From assembly GCA_947258735.1 (NCBI GenBank), contig CAMYJJ010000083.1, positions 1 through 10,668 of the forward strand: 10,668 bases of DNA, in the 5' to 3' direction. Origin of the DNA: Thermodesulfovibrionia bacterium (GTDB taxonomy: Bacteria > Nitrospirota > Thermodesulfovibrionia > UBA6902). Below are positions 1 to 6,788 of the stretch, one piece after another. The notes beneath the pieces are model-generated. The model was not told the DNA's origin. It ran no database searches and saw only the letters and a program-made list of their open reading frames with translations. The number at the start of each line of letters is the position of its first letter. Positions within the stretch are counted from its first letter, which is position 1. A program made the position numbers and the translations under genes.

Positions 1-736
1 CTCTCTTTTTTGCTTTTGCATTAATACCGCTGCATACCCTCCAAAAGTCGCGGATACTTGCCACATAATCCTTTCCCGGCATGACCCGTTCAAAACTGTG
101 GGCAAGCAGGGGGTCGGTTTTTATTCCCCGGCGCTGAAATACTTTTTTCATTATAGGATAGGCGATCTGTTCGGTGGTGCCCGGAGCAACCGTGGTCTCA
201 ATGAGCACAAGGGTATCAGGTGAAATGTATTCGGCCATGATTGCCAGGGATTCTTCCAGCGGCCCCATTACCGCATGGCCGTTGCGTACATTTCCTATGT
301 CCTCTTTATGATAGTCGCACTGAATATCAACAACGACAACGTCAGCAAGAGATAACACATCATACGTAAAGGTAGCGGTCAGGGTTTTCTTGTCCAGGAC
401 ACATCTTTCAATCATGGGGGCGAGTTCTTTATCTTCAGATATGACAGGTGATACTCCTTTGTTTAATACAGGGATTTTCCAATAGCTTCTTGTACTTGGT
501 CTCTGCATGCCGATAACATATTTTGTTGGATTCCCTTTTGAGTCCTCTGTGTCAGCTACAACGGCAGCCATTGCAGCGCCTACAAACCCGACCCCCATCA
601 CAACAACGATCTCTCTCTTTAATTTTCGCTGTTTTGCTACGGTTGTCTTAAGACGCCGGATTTCTTTTTTATAATCTTCTTTTGCAGGTAAGGCAAACTT
701 TTCACCGTCAGGGCTCACCGAATATTCAGAACTCAT
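1..736 (-). CDS. Nucleotide-sugar dehydrogenase (UDP-glucose/UDP-ManNAc dehydrogenase family), N-terminal part
   Basis: The family oxidises C6 of a nucleotide sugar to a uronic acid with NAD, for capsule, O-antigen or other surface polysaccharide synthesis in the cytoplasm. Translating the minus strand from ATG 736 gives 245 residues running off the left edge; the family is usually about 420-440 aa. A Rossmann dinucleotide-binding motif GVGFVG lies at residues 48-53. ETTVAPGTTE at 180-189 and HSFERVMPG at 213-221 are typical of the central family region. The catalytic-cysteine region lies beyond the window. About 40 charged residues precede the Rossmann strand, longer than in most members. 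The start is supported by GGAGAG about 8 bases upstream. The substrate (UDP-Glc, UDP-ManNAc, GDP-Man or other) cannot be decided from this half. A TATAAT-like box sits at 811-816 (minus strand), with no good -35. Confidence 0.9.
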   Translation of the reverse strand, partial: MSSEYSVSPDGEKFALPAKEDYKKEIRRLKTTVAKQRKLKREIVVVMGVGFVGAAMAAVVADTEDSKGNPTKYVIGMQRPSTRSYWKIPVLNKGVSPVISEDKELAPMIERCVLDKKTLTATFTYDVLSLADVVVVDIQCDYHKEDIGNVRNGHAVMGPLEESLAIMAEYISPDTLVLIETTVAPGTTEQIAYPIMKKVFQRRGIKTDPLLAHSFERVMPGKDYVASIRDFWRVCSGINAKAKKR

Positions 737-857
737 TTAACAGGCTCTCCTTATTTAATCTTTTATATAGTTTGTTTAAGTGTTCAATGAATATAAATAT
801 GATATATGACATTATATCGGCTGGTTGAGAATATTTCTTGAGAAATTTGTAGCTGCT

Positions 858-968
858 CAGGGACAAAGGGATAAAGGGATAAAGATTAAAAGTATTTACC
901 AAAGGTATTGTTGTTAAAACTTTGTGCCTTTGTCCCTTTGTGCCTTAGTGCCTGCCGGTACCGGCAGG
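858..968. repeat. Dispersed repeat A, copy 1: imperfect inverted repeat of GGCACAAAG-type units plus a GC palindrome
   Basis: The left arm 860-884 consists of units like GGGACAAAG/GGGATAAAG. It is the reverse complement of 920-944 at 21 of 25 positions, separated by a 35-base AT-rich centre. Positions 905-940 match 2874-2909 (copy 2) at 33 of 36 bases. A perfect 18-base palindrome, CCTGCCGGTACCGGCAGG, abuts it at 951-968. The element forms the 3' end of the cupin gene, supplying its last codons and its stop. No transposase is present, so if mobile it would be a non-autonomous or MITE/REP-like element (inference). Confidence 0.75.
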
Positions 969-1510
969 TCCCTTCTGGCATTAACAATGCAAAAAAAACC
1001 AAAAGGCCCGGAAAAGGGGTTATAAAGGCGGTGAGGTTCACTCGGCTTGATATAGAGCACATCCATACAACTCAGCTCAATATCTCGTTTACTGATCTTT
1101 GCCCTGCCTTTCCCCCTCACTGCGATTACAACATGTTCATGTTTATGTTTCTCAAAACTGCTGTATCCGTCAGGTTCAATTTCAAAATATCTCAGATGAA
1201 ATTTTGTGGTTTCACCGTTTGACCCGATTAGTGCCTGTCTGGTGATCCCGCGCCAGTCCTGTTTTTCTGATTTATACTCCCGGACCCTGACACCGTTCCA
1301 CCTGAAGTTGTCCTGAAATCTGTAATGCCTGTTTTGGTTGCGGTTTTTTTTACCGGTAGTTTCCGGCAGTTCACACGAAGTAAATTTGCTCTTATCGGGC
1401 ATGAAAAGATTATAGCGAAACAACACATATATGACAAACAGGATGGTCAGGGAGACTTCCTCATTGTCGGTCTCTTGTAGGAGAAAATTATTACTGGAAC
1501 GTGTTGACAT
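914..1510 (-). CDS. Small cupin-domain protein
   Basis: A single-domain cupin (small beta-barrel, usually binding one metal); the substrate is unknown. Numbering is for the 198-aa form. The core runs from about 70 to 182. Motif 1 has G115, H122, H124 and H126; motif 2 is P-S-E-P-H160 followed by N164. The core ends in GFFCIVNARRDLP, very like the 'GF.C.VNAERDRP' ending I recall for a widespread cupin family. The start is uncertain: neither ATG 1510 nor the internal ATG at 1402 (162 aa, MPDKSKF...) has a clear Shine-Dalgarno, and residues 1-36 look unlike the family, so the shorter form is plausible. Roughly the last 16 residues and the stop are encoded by repeat A and its palindrome, a secondarily acquired tail. 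It is divergent from argD. Confidence 0.75.
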   Translation of the reverse strand: MSTRSSNNFLLQETDNEEVSLTILFVIYVLFRYNLFMPDKSKFTSCELPETTGKKNRNQNRHYRFQDNFRWNGVRVREYKSEKQDWRGITRQALIGSNGETTKFHLRYFEIEPDGYSSFEKHKHEHVVIAVRGKGRAKISKRDIELSCMDVLYIKPSEPHRLYNPFSGPFGFFCIVNARRDLPVPAGTKAQRDKGTKF

Positions 1511-1575
1511 TCTTAATTATTTATGATGAATCAATGCTTTTGTAACGCCAATGAATTATGTTATATTTCTAGACA

Positions 1576-2775
1576 ATGGAAAAAAAGTTGATTCATGATT
1601 CAAAGAAATATCTTATGAACACCTATAACCGCTATCCTATTGTTCTCAGGAAAGGCAGGGGCACGAAGGTTTGGAGTGCGGATGGCAGGGAATATCTGGA
1701 TTTTATAGCCGGAATAGCGGTCAACTGCCTTGGCCACTGTCATCCCAGGGTCGTGATTTCCCTTCAAAAGCAGGCTCAGAGACTCTTACATGTATCCAAC
1801 CTGTATCATATTGAGCCCCAGATAAAACTGGCAAAACTGCTTGTAGAAAACTCTTTTGCTGACAAGGCGTTTTTTTGCAATTCCGGGGCAGAAGCCGTGG
1901 AAGGAGCGATTAAACTTGCCCGAAAATATGCCAGGGACCATGCATTTCATGGAAAATATGAGATTATCACGGCATATGGTTCATTCCACGGCAGGACCCT
2001 TGCTGCTTTAAGTGCAACCGGTCAGGAATCACTGCAAAAGGGTTTTGAGCCGCTTGTCCAGGGGTTCAAGAGCGTTCCCTTTAATGACATTGACGCCCTG
2101 GAAGAGGCCATAACAAAAAAAACATGTGCTATCATGCTTGAGCCGGTCCAGGGTGAAGGAGGCATACGGATTCCTCATCCGGACTATTTTAAGCAGGTCC
2201 GGGAGTTGTGTGACAGGAATGATATTCTGTTAATACTTGATGAGATCCAGACAGGGATAGGACGTACAGGGAAGCTTTTTGCGTATGAACACTTTAACGT
2301 AACACCCGATATAATGACCCTGGCAAAGGGACTTGGAGGAGGTATTGCCATAGGCGCACTACTGGCAAAGGAATCTGTGGCCGCATCATTTCAACCAGGG
2401 ACCCATGCATCAACATTCGGCGGTAACCCTCTGGCCTGTGCAGTGGCAATTACAACGCTTGAAACATTACTGGAAGACGGCTTTCTCCTTTCAAACTGCG
2501 AACATCTAGGGAAGTATTTTCTGAAGAAACTTGCTACACTACAGCGGGAATTTCCATCACTTATTATTGAAGCCAGGGGACTTGGCCTTATGATCGGGCT
2601 TGAGCTGACAAAGACAGGCGGTGCTATTGTAGAGAAGTGCGCATCAAGGGGAGTGCTTATCAACTGCACAAGCGGTAATGTGCTTCGTTTTACTCCGCCA
2701 TTGATAGTTTTGGAAAAGGAAATTGATCATTTAATAGATGTTCTTGAGGACATTTTTGAGAGAGAACCGCACTAA
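1576..2775 (+). CDS. argD: Acetylornithine aminotransferase
   Basis: Class III PLP-dependent aminotransferase converting N-acetylglutamate 5-semialdehyde to N2-acetylornithine with glutamate as amino donor (arginine biosynthesis, cytoplasm). Many homologues also serve lysine synthesis or act on succinylornithine. The 399 aa match the family length. Visible motifs are CNSGAEA at 101-107 (PLP phosphate), GSFHGRT at 135-141, LDEIQTGIGRTG at 221-232 with D222 under the PLP ring, the Schiff-base lysine K251 in TLAKGLGGG, and THASTFGGNP at 276-285. The start at 1576 keeps the usual dozen residues before MNTYNRYP. No Shine-Dalgarno is visible. A TTGTAA-N16-TATATT promoter-like pair (1540-1567) ends just before the ATG, so a leaderless or nearly leaderless message is possible (inference). 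It is followed by argF after a 170-bp gap holding a repeat. Confidence 0.95.
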   Translation: MEKKLIHDSKKYLMNTYNRYPIVLRKGRGTKVWSADGREYLDFIAGIAVNCLGHCHPRVVISLQKQAQRLLHVSNLYHIEPQIKLAKLLVENSFADKAFFCNSGAEAVEGAIKLARKYARDHAFHGKYEIITAYGSFHGRTLAALSATGQESLQKGFEPLVQGFKSVPFNDIDALEEAITKKTCAIMLEPVQGEGGIRIPHPDYFKQVRELCDRNDILLILDEIQTGIGRTGKLFAYEHFNVTPDIMTLAKGLGGGIAIGALLAKESVAASFQPGTHASTFGGNPLACAVAITTLETLLEDGFLLSNCEHLGKYFLKKLATLQREFPSLIIEARGLGLMIGLELTKTGGAIVEKCASRGVLINCTSGNVLRFTPPLIVLEKEIDHLIDVLEDIFEREPH

Positions 2776-2814
2776 ACAGTAACAATATAAAGGAAAGAAA
2801 TAACTACTCAGGTA

Positions 2815-2921
2815 GGCACAAAGGCACACAGTTACAAAGGGACATAGTGAAAAAAGATTAACATATTTTTCATGTATTGTTGTTAAAACATTGTGCCTGT
2901 GTGCCTTTGTTACTTTGCACC
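2815..2921. repeat. Dispersed repeat A, copy 2, between argD and argF
   Basis: An imperfect inverted repeat. 2817-2831 (CACAAAGGCACACAG) is the reverse complement of 2897-2911 with one mismatch, and further GGCACAAAG-like units lie on both sides. The stretch 2874-2909 matches 905-940 at 33 of 36 bases, including GTATTGTTGTTAAAAC. The element lies in the leader of argF. Read through in frame it creates a false 23-residue N-terminal extension of ArgF. No terminator-like T-run follows the inverted repeat. Confidence 0.75.
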
Positions 2922-2945
2922 AAAATAGTTACGGAAAGAGAAGTA

Positions 2946-3848
2946 ATGAAAAGGGATTTTCTTACATTACAGGACATTTCGTCAGACGAATTTCATGCAA
3001 TTATAAAAAGGGCCTCTGAATTCAAGTCAGGCAAGGACAGGAATGCATGTCCGCTCATCGGAAAAAGCATTGGGCTGCTTTTTGACAAGACATCGACGAG
3101 AACAAGGATATCTTTTCAGACCGGCATATATCAGCTTGGTGCCCAGCCGATTTATATCAACTCAAATGAACTGCAGCTTGGACGGGGAGAAACTGTTGAG
3201 GATACGGCAAAAGTTATTTCGCGGTATCTGCATGGTATTGTCATCAGGACATTTGCACACAGTACAATCGAAAAACTGGCTGCCAACTCCTCCATCCCTA
3301 TTGTAAACGGCTTGACAGACCTTCATCATCCATGCCAGGCACTTGCTGATATGCTCACGATATGGGAGCAGAAGGGTGCTTTAAAAAATATACGGCTTGT
3401 GTATGTGGGTGACGGGAATAACGTTGCCAATTCACTTATGGAAGCAGCCCTTCATACCGGCGTTGAGCTCGCCCTGGCCTGTCCCCGTGGGTATGATCCT
3501 GACCGGAACATATTTGAATATGTGAAGGAAAACGGAGGGAACGTTCAATTGTATACAGAACCTGAGGATGCGGTAAAGGATGCTGATGTGATATATACCG
3601 ATGTATGGATAAGCATGGGGCAGGAAAGAGAAGCAGAAAGAAGAAGACAGATTTTCAAGAGATATCAGGTGAACAAAGATCTTCTGTCATTGGCAAAACC
3701 GGATGCCATTGTTATGCACTGCCTGCCTGCCCACAGGGAAGAGGAGATTACCAGTGAGGTGCTTGACTCTCCGCAAAGCGTGGTCATAGACCAGGCTGAA
3801 AACAGACTGCACACACAGAAGGCAATGCTGGAAATGCTGATCCAATGA
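2946..3848 (+). CDS. argF: Ornithine carbamoyltransferase
   Basis: Catalyses carbamoyl phosphate + ornithine to citrulline + phosphate, in the arginine pathway, as a cytoplasmic trimer. The 300 aa from ATG 2946 are the normal size. The carbamoyl-phosphate loop is STRTR at residues 50-54. HPCQ is at 128-131, the ornithine loop contains D219 and SMG at 223-225, and HCLPAHR at 258-264 is the diagnostic catalytic loop. The frame stays open upstream to a TTG at 2877. ATG 2946 is preferred because GGAAAGAGAAG lies just upstream, the protein then starts like its family, and the upstream 23 codons are merely repeat A read in frame. Its stop overlaps the gpmI start by 4 bases (ATGA). With argD it covers two arginine steps; no other arg gene is in view. 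Confidence 0.95.
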   Translation: MKRDFLTLQDISSDEFHAIIKRASEFKSGKDRNACPLIGKSIGLLFDKTSTRTRISFQTGIYQLGAQPIYINSNELQLGRGETVEDTAKVISRYLHGIVIRTFAHSTIEKLAANSSIPIVNGLTDLHHPCQALADMLTIWEQKGALKNIRLVYVGDGNNVANSLMEAALHTGVELALACPRGYDPDRNIFEYVKENGGNVQLYTEPEDAVKDADVIYTDVWISMGQEREAERRRQIFKRYQVNKDLLSLAKPDAIVMHCLPAHREEEITSEVLDSPQSVVIDQAENRLHTQKAMLEMLIQ

Positions 3849-5371
3849 CGAAACCTGTAATGCTTTTGGTCCTGGATGGATGGGGGATTTCATCTACGCC
3901 GGATTCAGATGCACAGGCCAGGGCGAATATCCCATTTTACAGAAGTCTTCTGGAAAAATATCCCGATACAGCACTTGAATGCGCTGGTGAGGCAGTAGGT
4001 CTTCCTGAAGGGACCATGGGCAACTCTGAGGTCGGACATCTCAATCTTGGTGCAGGCCGTGTCGTGTACCAGGATTTCGCAAGGATCAACAAGGCCATAA
4101 CAGACGGGGAGTTCATAAAAAACCGGGCCTTTGTCGAAGCAATGGAAGGGGCCGCAATAAATAAAAGGGCAGTGCATTTTCTTGGATTATTATCAGACGG
4201 GGGAGTTCACAGTCATATTGATCATCTCTACGCGCTTATTGATCTGGCCATATCAAAAGGGATAGAGAAGATATTTATTCATGCATTCATGGATGGGAGA
4301 GATACGCCTCCTGATTCTGGAATTAAGTACATTAATGTCCTCGAATCTTTTCTGCATGACAAGCCCAGTGCAAAGATAGCAACAGTGACAGGCAGGTACT
4401 GGGCTATGGACAGGGACAACAGATGGGAAAGGGTTGAAAAGGCATATAAGGGACTTATTCTCGGTGAGGGCAAAAAGGTCAAGACTGCATCAGAAGCAGT
4501 TGAAGCGAGTTACAAGGCAAATGAGATGGACGAATTTATTAAACCGTCAATTATCTGTTATGACGATAAACCAATCGGAAGTATTAATGATGGAGATTCA
4601 GTGGTGTTTTTTAATTTCCGCGCTGACAGGGCGCGGGAGATCTCTGCTGCACTTGCCGGCAAAAACTTTAACGAATTTGCCAGGGACAGAGTGCCTGATC
4701 TGAAATCATACGTAACAATGACTATGTATGATGATGACTTTGATTTCCCAGTTGCCTATCCACATGTAAAACTCACAAACATTCTTGGTGAAATAATAAG
4801 CAGACAGGGGCTAAAACAGTTACGAATAGCAGAGACTGAAAAATACGCCCATGTGACGTATTTTTTCAATGGGGGTGAAGAAGAGCCCTTTCCCGGAGAG
4901 GACAGGTGCCTCATTCCTTCTCCCAAAGAGGTTGCCACGTATGATCTTAAACCGGAAATGAGCGCATATGAAGTCACTGATGAAGTGCTTGAAAGGCTTG
5001 AACAGAACACGTATGATTTCATCCTTCTAAATTTTGCAAACCCGGACATGGTAGGACATACAGGGATAATGAATGCGGCCATCAAGGCCTGTGAAACTGT
5101 TGATGCATGTCTTAAGAGGATCGTTGAAAAGGTCCAGGCCCTTGGAGGGCTTGCAATTATTACTGCTGACCACGGTAATAGTGAACAGATGGAGAACAAT
5201 ACCGGTGCTCATACTGCGCACACGCTAAATCCGGTACCTTTTTTACTTCTCAGTGAAAATTATACATTAAGAGACAAAGGCATACTTGCAGATGTGGCGC
5301 CCACTGTGCTTGATATAATGGGGATTGAACAGCCGGAAGAAATGACCGGTCATAGTTTAATAAAAAAATAG
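3845..5371 (+). CDS. gpmI: 2,3-bisphosphoglycerate-independent phosphoglycerate mutase
   Basis: Interconverts 3- and 2-phosphoglycerate in glycolysis/gluconeogenesis, using two Mn ions and a phosphoserine intermediate. The 508 aa are typical of the iPGM class of the alkaline phosphatase superfamily. Seen motifs: LVLDGWG with metal ligand D11; TMGNSEVGH with the phosphoryl-acceptor S61; HAFMDGRDTPP at 146-156; NFRADRAR at 257-264; EKYAHVTYFFNGG at 332-344; DMVGHTG at 401-407; TADHGNSEQM at 440-449; and HTLNPVPF at 459-466. The ATG overlaps the argF stop and no strong Shine-Dalgarno is seen, so translation is probably coupled to argF. Pairing a glycolytic enzyme with argF gives no obvious pathway link and is probably operonic convenience. 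Confidence 0.97.
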   Translation: MTKPVMLLVLDGWGISSTPDSDAQARANIPFYRSLLEKYPDTALECAGEAVGLPEGTMGNSEVGHLNLGAGRVVYQDFARINKAITDGEFIKNRAFVEAMEGAAINKRAVHFLGLLSDGGVHSHIDHLYALIDLAISKGIEKIFIHAFMDGRDTPPDSGIKYINVLESFLHDKPSAKIATVTGRYWAMDRDNRWERVEKAYKGLILGEGKKVKTASEAVEASYKANEMDEFIKPSIICYDDKPIGSINDGDSVVFFNFRADRAREISAALAGKNFNEFARDRVPDLKSYVTMTMYDDDFDFPVAYPHVKLTNILGEIISRQGLKQLRIAETEKYAHVTYFFNGGEEEPFPGEDRCLIPSPKEVATYDLKPEMSAYEVTDEVLERLEQNTYDFILLNFANPDMVGHTGIMNAAIKACETVDACLKRIVEKVQALGGLAIITADHGNSEQMENNTGAHTAHTLNPVPFLLLSENYTLRDKGILADVAPTVLDIMGIEQPEEMTGHSLIKK

Positions 5372-5620
5372 GGGTCAAGAAACCCAGGGGACAAGGGTTC
5401 AAATAAATCGGTGTCTATCCATTGACGATGTTTGTTTGCCTGTCATTCCGGCATTCTTTAAGCCGGAATCCAGTCTTTTTAATAGAACTGGATGCCCGAT
5501 TAAGGACTGCGAGCATGACAATAATTAATAAATCATTTTATGCACAGACTCTAAATCAATGTTGATTAATATATTTTTCTCAAATTACTTTATCAGCACC
5601 CTGGGCCCCTCGAACCCTTT
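5371..5620. repeat. Spacer between gpmI and comF holding nested inverted repeats
   Basis: The 258-bp spacer 5372-5629 has no credible gene. Its two ends carry related sequences in inverted orientation: a GGGGTCAAG...CCCAGGGG...AAGGGTTC block at 5371-5400 and a CCCTGGGCCCC...GAACCCTT block at 5600-5619. The match is imperfect, about 14 of 20 in the best alignment found by eye. The palindromic element B copy 1 sits between them. There is no clear terminator with a T-run and no convincing promoter for comF. Confidence 0.45.
5441..5520. repeat. Palindromic repeat B, copy 1 (TGTCATTCC...ATGACA element)
   Basis: An 80-base element that starts TGTCATTCCGGC and ends GCATGACA, so its termini TGTCAT/ATGACA are inverted. 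Inside, ATCCAGT (5469-5474 region) pairs with ACTGGAT (5487-5493 region), and CCGGC...GCCGG forms a separate small hairpin in the left half. Elements with this layout (GTCATTCC...GGAATCCAG...CTGGAT...ATGACA) recur across many environmental bacterial genomes as dispersed intergenic palindromes (recalled). A related copy is at 7796-7871. Confidence 0.7.
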
Positions 5621-5629
5621 ATGTAAACT

Positions 5630-6328
5630 ATGCTCAACAAAGTATTAAACATATTTTTTCCTGAAATTTGCCCAATATGTCAGTGTCAATGCCAAAATCA
5701 TGAAACAGCTCCTGTCTGCACCGACTGCTGGAAATCGATCAGCCAATACAAAGGACCCATTTGCCAAAAGTGCGGGGCCCCCCTGGTATCTGAAGCTTCA
5801 ACAATATGCGGCGAGTGTCTGAAACAGACCCCTGCCTTTGCATGTGCCAGGAGCTATGGGGTATATGATCATGCATTGAAAAAAGGGATTAACCTTCTGA
5901 AGTATCACGGAAAGAAAAGGTTGTCACGGCCGCTGTCTAAATTGCTGATACAGGCCGGTCTTCCAGAGGCAGACATCGTGATCCCGGTGCCTCTTCATCA
6001 CAGGCGTCTGAGGAAAAGAGAGTTTAACCAGTCAGCGCTTATTTCAAAACACATTGCAGAAGAAACAAATTCCAGGCTTGTTCTGGACTGTCTGGTCAAA
6101 GTCAGGGACACTCTGCCTCAAGTTGGACTAAGATATAAAGCAAGAGTGAAAAATATCAAAGGGGCATTTGAAGTCATGAACTGGAAGCTCATAAAAGACA
6201 CGAAGATAATGCTGGTTGATGATGTGGTAACAACAGGAGCTACTATTCGTGAATGCTCACATACTCTTAAAGAGGCAGGTGCAGGAGAAATCCATGTAAT
6301 CTCCCTTGCCCATGGAATGAGTGATTAG
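5630..6328 (+). CDS. comF: ComF family protein (zinc-finger phosphoribosyltransferase-like)
   Basis: ComF-family proteins combine N-terminal zinc fingers with a type I phosphoribosyltransferase domain. In naturally competent bacteria they act in the cytosol during DNA uptake; in most genomes the substrate is unknown. The 232 aa show four CxxC pairs at C14/C17, C30/C33, C45/C48 and C60/C63, enough for two zinc sites. They also show the conserved GVYDHALKKGINLLKYHGKK region (77-96), VPLHHRRLRKREFNQS (120-135), and the PRPP-binding loop MLVDDVVTTGAT at 194-205. ATG 5630 puts the first Cys pair at the usual place; no Shine-Dalgarno is visible. No other competence genes are in the window, so involvement in DNA uptake is not shown here. 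It converges on the minus-strand selenoprotein gene. Confidence 0.92.
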   Translation: MLNKVLNIFFPEICPICQCQCQNHETAPVCTDCWKSISQYKGPICQKCGAPLVSEASTICGECLKQTPAFACARSYGVYDHALKKGINLLKYHGKKRLSRPLSKLLIQAGLPEADIVIPVPLHHRRLRKREFNQSALISKHIAEETNSRLVLDCLVKVRDTLPQVGLRYKARVKNIKGAFEVMNWKLIKDTKIMLVDDVVTTGATIRECSHTLKEAGAGEIHVISLAHGMSD

Positions 6329-6353
6329 GTCTTATGAAAAATGAATTTGAATA

Positions 6354-6372
6354 CCCCGTTTTGTAAACGGGG
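6354..6372. terminator. Hairpin between convergent genes, possible terminator
   Basis: CCCCGTTT-TGT-AAACGGGG is a perfect 8-bp stem with a 3-base loop, 25 bases after the comF stop. No uninterrupted T-run follows on either strand, only T-rich sequence at 6381-6390. A second, weaker CCCC...TTTGAAAAC-GGGG hairpin follows at 6397-6414 and shares the GGGGAT end, so the pair may instead be a dispersed palindromic repeat. The position between the converging comF and selenoprotein genes fits a bidirectional transcription end. Confidence 0.45.
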
Positions 6373-6476
6373 ATGAAGAGTTTTCCTTTTAAGTCTCCCC
6401 CTTTGAAAACGGGGATTACAGATTAAATTATCATTAATAAAAATTTTATTTTGAAGCTCCCCACAAACTGCATGTA

Positions 6477-6493
6477 ACCGGCAAACTGCCGGT
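6477..6493 (-). promoter_or_regulatory. Candidate bacterial SECIS hairpin for the C-terminal UGA
   Basis: On the minus-strand RNA, ACCGGCA-GUU-UGCCGGU folds into a perfect 7-bp stem with a 3-base loop. The loop begins with G, 19 bases after the UGA at 6507-6505. From memory, bacterial SECIS models ask for a short stem, a G in the first two loop positions and an apical loop some 16-37 bases after the UGA; this fits. No T-run follows, which argues against an intrinsic terminator. The stem begins inside the tandem UGA at 6495-6493, so it lies almost wholly in the 3' untranslated region. Recognition by SelB is inferred. Confidence 0.6.
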
Positions 6494-6495
6494 CA

Positions 6496-6708
6496 TCAGA
6501 TCCCTCAGGAGCCACCATACCCAACAGCGACTTTTCCTCCATTCACAATTACAGGGACCTTTCTTTCTCCATTGGAATGCTGTAACATTTCCTCCATCCT
6601 GGCACTGTCAGCCTGCACATCATAATAAACTGCACCTGAATAGTCCACACGGGCCTTGTCAGTGTACGGTCAACCGCCTTTACCATAAATAATAATATTA
6701 TCTGTCAT
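6496..6708 (-). CDS. Glutaredoxin-like selenoprotein with two in-frame UGA codons (Uxx-star type)
   Basis: Readable only with UGA as selenocysteine (U). From ATG 6708 the minus strand reads MTDNIIIYGKGG-U13-PYT16 and ends VGYGGS67-U68-G-I-stop, 70 residues in all. GAGGAGG lies 7 bases before the ATG, the best ribosome site in the window. The fold is glutaredoxin-like: a beta strand (NIIIYGKGG) leads into the redox motif U-P-Y-T where glutaredoxins have C-P-Y-C. A helix (DKARVDY), the strand AVYYDV, a helix (SARMEEMLQHS), the cis-proline segment RKVPVIV (49-55) and the strand KVAVGYGG follow. The family recalled is the Uxx-star (seleno)glutaredoxins, with Sec third from the end. Both UGAs have hairpins 3' of them. 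Stops at 6498-6496 and 6495-6493 are also UGA. A pseudogene is unlikely because everything else is intact. The redox partner is unknown. Confidence 0.85.
6636..6662 (-). promoter_or_regulatory. Candidate SECIS hairpin for the N-terminal UGA (codon 13)
   Basis: Within the coding RNA, CUGA (bases 8-11 after the UGA) pairs with UCAG (31-34), AG (14-15) with CU (27-28), and CC (17-18) with GG (24-25). This leaves a five-base loop CGUGU at 19-23 with G second. The stem has a 2x2 internal loop and one G/A mismatch, so it is weaker than the 3' hairpin. Its distance and loop G suit the recalled bacterial SECIS pattern. Folded by eye only. Confidence 0.35.
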
Positions 6709-6788
6709 TGTATTGCCTCCTCATTGTTATAATAGACATCATTATATCAGATCACTCGAAGCATAAACCATTATTGATCAATACATTT
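6709..6788. promoter_or_regulatory. Divergent promoter region between the selenoprotein and nucleotidyltransferase genes
   Basis: Two perfect TATAAT boxes face opposite ways. The minus-strand one, at 6746-6741, would start transcription about 25 bases before the selenoprotein ATG, leaving room for its GAGGAGG ribosome site. The plus-strand one, at 6728-6733, would start near 6740, upstream of TTG 6774 and TTG 6789 but downstream of TTG 6708. Neither has a good -35 hexamer at the normal distance, so both are tentative. Confidence 0.4.

Noticed and set aside
858..944. CRISPR-like array of short repeats
   Set aside because: The units are 8-9 bases without spacers and are arranged as an imperfect inverted repeat; no cas genes are present.
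908..1222. Plus-strand frame of 104 codons opposite the cupin gene
   Set aside because: It starts at a TTG within repeat A and runs antisense to the cupin domain, which has family motifs. Its first residues are the same repeat-derived peptide seen upstream of argF.
4756..5199. Minus-strand frame of 147 codons inside gpmI
   Set aside because: It is a shadow of gpmI, whose catalytic motifs cover the same bases.
6477..6493. Intrinsic terminator of the minus-strand gene
   Set aside because: The stem is GC-rich, but no T-run follows it on the minus strand, and its distance and loop G suit a SECIS better.
6496..6708. Pseudogene with nonsense mutations
   Set aside because: Only UGA codons interrupt it, both at redox positions; the ribosome site is strong, the fold elements are intact and hairpins follow. 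Selenocysteine is the better explanation.
6708..6788. Extra 27 N-terminal residues of the nucleotidyltransferase from TTG 6708
   Set aside because: The sequence is hydrophobic and unlike the family, has no Shine-Dalgarno, and is the antisense of the selenoprotein leader.
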